A stretch of 64,000 nucleotides of DNA from an uncultured Lachnospiraceae bacterium (GTDB lineage: Bacteria; Bacillota; Clostridia; Lachnospirales; Lachnospiraceae), in assembly GCA_910585965.1 (NCBI GenBank), contig CAJUHH010000015.1:31394-95393 (forward strand). Direction: 5' to 3'. Both the position numbers and the translations under genes were made by a program. Shown here piece after piece: positions 59,706-64,000 of the stretch. The notes below the pieces were generated by a model. That model worked only from the letters and a program-made list of their open reading frames with translations, was not told where the DNA came from and ran no database searches. Every line of letters starts with the position of its first letter. Position 1 is the first letter of the stretch.

Positions 59706-61832
59706 TCAATTTCCATGTATTTGTACATCAATAGGCTGCCTTATACCCTGGATCTGTTCTCCCTGGCTGCCGAAACCGCTATTCTCCGTCCATGTCGAAA
59801 CATCCTCTCCTGGGGAATTATCCCCTCCCTGAAGGGATGGGTCAACCGCAGAAGTATCTATAGGCGGCTCTGCAGCCGTATCCCCATCCTCCTGCTGCGC
59901 TATGTCTTCTTGCGGAAGGTCTGCTTCCGGCATTTCATCCGCCGACGTATCCTGTGGGAGTTCCTGTTCCTCTGTATCCGGGAACTGTTCTTCCTCCATC
60001 AGCTCCTGTTCTTCTGGTAAAATATCCTCCGTTGCAGCCGCTTCCTCTTTTTCCGTCTCTTCGCCTGGCATAATAAATGGAGTATTATAAACAATAGACT
60101 CCAGCCTTTTCGTATAAGTCACATCATCATATGCCACAATCGTCTGTGCTACCGGCTCTGCCAAACTATATTTATCATTTAAAATACTTAGTATCGATTC
60201 ATAAATTGCATTGACTTCCTGGGTCACTCGATATTCCTCAGCCTCAGCCAATATTTCAGGATAATGTTCCACCCCTGACATAAGGGCATCCAATGCCTGT
60301 ACTTCTTTGCCCATCCCCAGATAATTATGATAAGAATCCAATTTCCTTTTCATTTCGAGGATGGTCTTTGCCTTATTATATATAATAGCATCACTTTCAT
60401 CCAGCTTCTTTCCATACATCAGCTCATAAGACTTTATGTAATCTGACTGGTAAAAAGCTTCCCTGGCCTTTCTTTTTTCAAAAAAATCAGGAATAATACT
60501 GCAAATCATAATAATCATTGCCGTTATCGTCAGGCAAAATGCCGATATTGCCAAAATGCTTTTAATAGAAACCTTCTTTCCTTTTTTAACGGTTTCTGCA
60601 CCTTCCGAATCAGCCGCCGCAGGTTTTTCCTTTTTCTTTTTCTCCTTCTTCTTTTTCTCTTTCTTTTCTTTCCCTTCTTCATCGCCTTTCGTTTTTACCT
60701 TCTTCTTTTTCTTATTTTTATCTTCGTCATCCAATTCTTTCAGGATATTTTTATTTTCATCAGAAGGTTCCAGCCCATCCGCTTTGCCCTCTTCTGCATC
60801 CTCGTCATCTGCTTCTGTCAAAAAGGCCATAATCCGGCCAAAAAGCCCTTTTCCCTTTTCTTTTTTTTCATCAGGCTCTTCCGCGCCTTCACCGCCCTTC
60901 ATGCCCTCCGCATCTTCCTCAGCGCTATCCTTATTTACGGTTTCGCCTTCAGCCGTGCCATCTTCCTCTGCATTTTCTTCTTCGGATTTCTTTTTTTTCT
61001 TTTTCCCGAATAGAGGCTTTTTCTCCTTTTTTGCTTTCTTTTCCCTTTTCTTCTTTTTCTTCGGCTGATCCTGGTCGTCTTCCATTGGCATTTCCAATAC
61101 ACCATCTATATCCAGATCCCTAAATTCTTCGCTTTCCTCCTCGCCTTCCATACCGTCTAAGAAATCAAAAATTTCATCCGTCTGCAAATCCGCATCAAGT
61201 AATACATCTTCTTCCGATGCAACAGCATCGGACACTGCATCCATATCTGCTGCGGCATCTGCAGCCGCAAACATAGCATCCACCTCGTCCGGCGAAATCA
61301 AGCTTTCCTCTTCGCTATTCAAATCCCCGCTTTCCATTTCATCCGCTTGGAAATCGGATAAGCCAAAATCATCAAGCGAAGGTTCCTCTTCCATAAAATT
61401 TGTACTTTCCTCCGCCGCTCCCTCTTCTTGCATCTCTTCTAATGCCAGGTCTTCCGGTAAATCTTCTAAAACTGGCTCCTCTGATACTGCCTTCCCAACA
61501 GCCTCTTCTGAAAGGTTTTCCTGCAGCGCTTCTTCAGAAAAATCTTCTGGAATGCCTTCTAAAAGCCCTTCTATCGCATCATCTATGTCAGGTTCCTCCA
61601 AAACGCTTTCTGACCCGAATTCTTCATCATCCAAATCTTCCAGCGCAAAATCACCGGCATCAAACTCCTCCGGTGTCAAATCTTCTATTGCATAATCTAC
61701 ATCTTCCGGCTCTGTTCCTTCTTCTAAACCAGAATCTTCTTTCCCCTCTTCCAAAGGCGCAAGCCCCTCTCCTGCCTCTTCTTTCATAAGAGAACTAATA
61801 AAATCATCTAAGTATTCTTCATCTGAACCCAT
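59706..61832 (-). CDS. Large acidic single-pass membrane protein, function unknown
   Basis: 708 residues, not recognised. Order: residues 1-255 extremely acidic (Glu/Asp with Leu, Ala, Phe; few Lys); 255-410 mixed blocks of Lys and Glu (several runs such as KKKKKREKKAKKEKK, and LFGKKKKKKSEEE); one membrane segment about 432-455 (ISAFCLTITAMIIMICSII); an outside helical domain 458-590 (SYELMYGKKLDESDAIIYNK, LDALMSGVEHYPEILAEAEE); and an acidic Gln/Pro/Glu/Asp tail. There is no signal peptide, so the long acidic part is cytoplasmic and the tail outside. GAGGG precedes the ATG; a possible promoter TTGTGT-17-TAAACT lies at 61878-61906. First gene before hisHF. Confidence 0.75.
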   Translation of the reverse strand: MGSDEEYLDDFISSLMKEEAGEGLAPLEEGKEDSGLEEGTEPEDVDYAIEDLTPEEFDAGDFALEDLDDEEFGSESVLEEPDIDDAIEGLLEGIPEDFSEEALQENLSEEAVGKAVSEEPVLEDLPEDLALEEMQEEGAAEESTNFMEEEPSLDDFGLSDFQADEMESGDLNSEEESLISPDEVDAMFAAADAAADMDAVSDAVASEEDVLLDADLQTDEIFDFLDGMEGEEESEEFRDLDIDGVLEMPMEDDQDQPKKKKKREKKAKKEKKPLFGKKKKKKSEEENAEEDGTAEGETVNKDSAEEDAEGMKGGEGAEEPDEKKEKGKGLFGRIMAFLTEADDEDAEEGKADGLEPSDENKNILKELDDEDKNKKKKKVKTKGDEEGKEKKEKKKKEKKKKEKPAAADSEGAETVKKGKKVSIKSILAISAFCLTITAMIIMICSIIPDFFEKRKAREAFYQSDYIKSYELMYGKKLDESDAIIYNKAKTILEMKRKLDSYHNYLGMGKEVQALDALMSGVEHYPEILAEAEEYRVTQEVNAIYESILSILNDKYSLAEPVAQTIVAYDDVTYTKRLESIVYNTPFIMPGEETEKEEAAATEDILPEEQELMEEEQFPDTEEQELPQDTSADEMPEADLPQEDIAQQEDGDTAAEPPIDTSAVDPSLQGGDNSPGEDVSTWTENSGFGSQGEQIQGIRQPIDVQIHGN

Positions 61833-61898
61833 GAAACACCCTCACATTTTTACTTATATTTTATTATTTATCACCTTAGTTTATCATATATATACTTA

Positions 61899-62681
61899 TT
61901 ACACAAACCCATTTATCAGAAAATCTATCGGTTTTTTTTCCACTTTATACCCTCTGTCCTTAATTTCTTCTGTCAGCTGGTATAATTTGCTATGCACTCT
62001 GAAAATATTCGACTTTTGATTAAAAAAGACCACTTTCTCAAAAGGCCATCGTATCACGGTAGGATATTTCATGCCGACTCCCAGCTCCAGCACACACAGC
62101 CTCTTATTAACCGTTCCTTGCAGCCATTTCATATATTGGTTCCATTGCGGCAAATAGCCCTCCTCAATATATCCAGCTTCCCCCGCAAGATTAAAAACCA
62201 GGTTCTGGCCGCAAACGGGGCATATGGGAGGCTTCACCTCTTCCTTATATTTTCCTTCCATACAATAATCATATATCTTCTTCGGAAGCTGTTGGTCTGC
62301 TGGATACAGTTGTTTGCTGCATCCTCCCCCGCACCGGCAAAATTGATATCCGCCGCAGGGTGTTACAATCTTTTCCTTTAAAAGCCCCGTCTTATAAATA
62401 TAGTCATCCGTGCGAGTGGACACCACGAAATAATTTTTCCCCTCCAAGAGATTTCCCAATACATTGTATGCTTTTTCAGTCTCATCCCCGCTATGAATAT
62501 CCATATATGCTTTTTTTAAATAGGGATACATCCATGTATCCTCTTCCTTCTCTAAAACAGCCGAAAAAATCGGTTCTTCCTCCATCTTAGGCATCAATTC
62601 CTGAAATTCCTCTCCAATGCCGACGAGAACAAGCTCCGCATCCTTTATTTTTTCAAGCAAAATATTCGTTATCGTTTCCAT
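61899..62681 (-). CDS. Degenerate sirtuin-like (SIR2 family) protein
   Basis: 260 residues from the ATG at 62681 (METITNILLEKIKDAELVLV, GAGG 8 bases upstream); the longer ORF to 62816 is translated from the dispersed repeat and is rejected. The start VLVGIGEEF resembles the sirtuin NAD motif GAGxS but lacks the Gly-Ala-Gly. Zinc-ribbon Cys are seen: CRCGGGC and CPVCGQNLVFNL, followed by a segment resembling the sirtuin C-terminal NAD strand (LCVLELGVGMKYPTVIRWPF, VVFFNQKSN). I do not see the catalytic His motif. Probably NAD-fold but of unclear activity. Confidence 0.6.
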   Translation of the reverse strand: METITNILLEKIKDAELVLVGIGEEFQELMPKMEEEPIFSAVLEKEEDTWMYPYLKKAYMDIHSGDETEKAYNVLGNLLEGKNYFVVSTRTDDYIYKTGLLKEKIVTPCGGYQFCRCGGGCSKQLYPADQQLPKKIYDYCMEGKYKEEVKPPICPVCGQNLVFNLAGEAGYIEEGYLPQWNQYMKWLQGTVNKRLCVLELGVGMKYPTVIRWPFEKVVFFNQKSNIFRVHSKLYQLTEEIKDRGYKVEKKPIDFLINGFV

Positions 62682-62724
62682 CCCTTTTCCTCTTCCTGCT
62701 TTACGAGAAAATCGCCGTGCAATG

Positions 62725-62820
62725 TGCAATCGAACAGGAAAAAAAGCCTTTTTCCTACTCGCTGCGCGGCCCCCATGCTGCGTCAGCAGCAAACTTCCAT
62801 ATGAGAGCCTGTGCATAAAA
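62725..62820 (-). repeat. Dispersed repeat, copy 2 (after cheV terminator)
   Basis: About 96 bp homologous to copy 1 at 56017-56111. Same core CATATGGAAGTTTGCTGCTG and the same ends. The longer hairpin (62731-62761) keeps its pairing although the sequence differs: inner GGGG/CCCC of copy 1 is GGAA/TTCC here, and outer ACTCG is GTTCG (G-U pairs). Starts at the T-run of the cheV terminator and ends about 45 bases before the sirtuin-like gene. Confidence 0.88.
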
Positions 62821-62844
62821 ACAAGCCGGGAATTACTCCCGGCT
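62817..62844 (-). terminator. Terminator after cheV
   Basis: Minus strand: perfect 7-bp stem AGCCGGG / CCCGGCT, 7-base loop, then TGTTTTT. Its T-run merges with repeat copy 2. Confidence 0.88.
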
Positions 62845-62857
62845 CTATATTCATATT

Positions 62858-63763
62858 TTATTGAAGTAATTCGTCCACTATGTGTACCAGATTACCAATT
62901 TCTGGTTTAGAAAGCTGGGCATCCGCTCCGAGAGCCTTGCCTTTTCTTTTCATTTCGTCATTTACAAGCGATGAGAAAATAACAATAGGAATATGTTTTG
63001 TATCCTCATCTTCTTTCACCAGCTTGGTCAAACGATGTCCATCCATTTCCGGCATTTCAATATCCGTAATAATACACTGTACATGATCCTTTAAGGTGCC
63101 ATCTGCCTTACATTGCTGTATTACGTCATACGCCTGTTTTCCGTTCTCAGTATGGATTAAATTGGTGTAGCCAGCCTGTTTCAAAGAATTAACAATCAGT
63201 TTGTTCAACAACGGTGAATCTTCCGCAATCAATATCGGAGTATCTCTCAGCGGCCTTTCACCCAATGCTTCTATTTCTGATATTTTTAATCCGGTTTCTG
63301 GATTAATATCCGTTACAATTTTCTCAAAATCCAGGATGATAATCAATTCACCGTTAATTTTAACAATACCTGTAGAAACGCCGTCTTCGCTGGTTGAAAC
63401 GGTATTTCCCGGCTTAATAATACTGTTCCATGACACTCTATGTATTCCAACAACCGAATCAACATGGAATGCAATATCCAATTTATTAAAATTGGTTACA
63501 ATAAATAACGATGAAATTTTCTCCCTTTCTTCATAATCCCGCATCTGCAGGCAATTTCTTAAATTAATCGCCGTAATCATAGTATCCCTTGGCATAAAAA
63601 TCCCTTCAATACTGGGATGCGCATTCGGTACTGGAGTAACATCCTGATAAGCAATGATTTCCCTTATCTTCGCAACATTAATTCCATAATGGCGTCCTTC
63701 CAGCAAAAACTCCAATACTTCTAACTCATTGGTACCATTTTCCAGCAAAATATTTGTATCCAT
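62858..63763 (-). CDS. cheV: Chemotaxis coupling protein CheV (CheW + receiver)
   Basis: 301 residues: CheW-like domain about 10-155 (LEFLLEGRHYGINVAKIREI, then NLRNCLQMRDYEE, IIKPGNTV) coupling receptors to CheA, and a response-regulator receiver about 172-300 with ILIAEDSPLLNKLI (acidic pair), phospho-acceptor Asp in CIITDIEMPEMDGH, VIFSS and the Lys in LSKPE. Single gene with its own strong promoter, right after an rRNA operon. It implies a motile or chemotactic cell. Confidence 0.95.
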   Translation of the reverse strand: MDTNILLENGTNELEVLEFLLEGRHYGINVAKIREIIAYQDVTPVPNAHPSIEGIFMPRDTMITAINLRNCLQMRDYEEREKISSLFIVTNFNKLDIAFHVDSVVGIHRVSWNSIIKPGNTVSTSEDGVSTGIVKINGELIIILDFEKIVTDINPETGLKISEIEALGERPLRDTPILIAEDSPLLNKLIVNSLKQAGYTNLIHTENGKQAYDVIQQCKADGTLKDHVQCIITDIEMPEMDGHRLTKLVKEDEDTKHIPIVIFSSLVNDEMKRKGKALGADAQLSKPEIGNLVHIVDELLQ

Positions 63764-63822
63764 ACTCGATCCACCTCACACCATTTATTCGTAAGTTTTC
63801 CCAACCACACTCAACTATAGCC

Positions 63823-63851
63823 ATTATATCATAGATTAGCATAGGTGTCAA
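63823..63851 (-). promoter_or_regulatory. Consensus sigma-A promoter of cheV
   Basis: Minus strand: TTGACA, 17-base spacer ending TGA (extended -10), TATAAT, perfect consensus, 60 bases before the cheV ATG. Being housekeeping type, it is not a sigma-D (flagellar) promoter, which is of note for a chemotaxis gene. Confidence 0.92.
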
Positions 63852-63859
63852 AAGATAAT

Positions 63860-63887
63860 AAAAAAAGCTATTCCTTGTAGAATAGCT
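63860..63887 (-). terminator. Terminator of the rRNA operon
   Basis: Minus strand: stem AGCTATTC / GAATAGCT with 6-base loop, then seven T. It ends the transcript that carries the 23S rRNA. Between it and the 23S end (63888-63973) I see no 5S rRNA and no tRNA, only unassigned trailer sequence. Confidence 0.88.
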
Positions 63888-63973
63888 TATAAAACTCTGT
63901 CTTCAAGGGACATGCCCTCAAAACCGAATACCGCGTCCACAGAGTCCTTCTTCTCCAGCCCTTGCTCCACGAT

Positions 63974-64000
63974 GGGTAAGCCCTCGGCCGATTAGTACGC
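63974..64000 (-). rRNA. 23S rRNA, 3' end only
   Basis: Minus strand GCGTACTAATCGGCCGAGGG followed by CTTACC is the typical 3' terminal sequence of Clostridia 23S rRNA (the ACTAAT...CGAGGGCTT motif). Only the last 27 bases are in the window; the gene lies to the right. Confidence 0.85.

Noticed and set aside
61899..62816. Longer reading frame of the sirtuin-like gene (305 aa) starting at 62816
   Set aside because: Its first 45 residues are translated from repeat copy 2 and the same peptide pattern (YGSLLLTQH) appears from copy 1; the ATG at 62681 has a good ribosome site.

Overview
This window is a piece of a low-to-mid GC Gram-positive chromosome. The synteny (rimP-nusA-ylxR-ylxQ-infB-rbfA-nrnA-truB; pta-yceD-rpmF-plsX-acpP-rnc-smc-ftsY), the Ktr potassium system, the BspA-like repeat protein, the UPF0210/ACT pair and CheV all point to Clostridia, most likely family Lachnospiraceae. 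I do not assign a genus. All genes but one (tmcAL), and the end of an rRNA operon at the right edge, lie on the minus strand, so transcription runs from high to low coordinates.

Layout from the right edge, in transcription order. The 3' end of a 23S rRNA (no 5S after it) and its terminator are followed by cheV, a degenerate sirtuin-like gene and an operon of a large acidic membrane protein, hisH, hisF, ung and lysA. Then come tRNA-Leu(CAA), ptsH-nagB, and a long operon: small zinc-finger membrane protein, polA, coaE, an FtsA-like ATPase, walJ, an ACT protein and a UPF0210 protein. From about 46 to 33 kb is a transport cluster with three very large solute-binding lipoproteins, two sugar-type ABC permeases, a coiled-coil HlyD-like adaptor and a minimal MacB/FtsX-like protein. 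It contains no ATPase. It ends at tcdA. Next are an HPr-like protein without the catalytic histidine, tRNA-Gly(CCC), and a secreted leucine-rich-repeat protein with a putative cysteine hydrolase domain.

Further left are panT-coaBC-ktrB-ktrA, a heterodimeric ABC exporter, tmcAL (plus strand), a small DUF3592-like membrane protein, pta, yceD-rpmF, plsX-acpP-rnc-smc-ftsY-ilvA, yitT and a GH25 muramidase. The rimP-to-truB translation operon follows and runs off the left edge. It has a clear promoter and, between that promoter and rimP, an intrinsic terminator hairpin, which suggests control by attenuation.

The least ordinary structures are not genes. (1) Between rpmF and plsX lies a 321-bp element with perfect 78-bp inverted arms. 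(2) A repeat of about 95 bp occurs twice, each time directly after an intrinsic terminator on the same strand, and one of its hairpins shows paired base changes. (3) Three hairpins stand in a row between ilvA and yitT. (4) The rimP leader holds the terminator just mentioned. Among proteins, two observations stand out: the ATPase-less transport cluster, and the split of HPr functions between one protein with His15 but Lys at position 46 and another with the Ser46-type motif but no His15.
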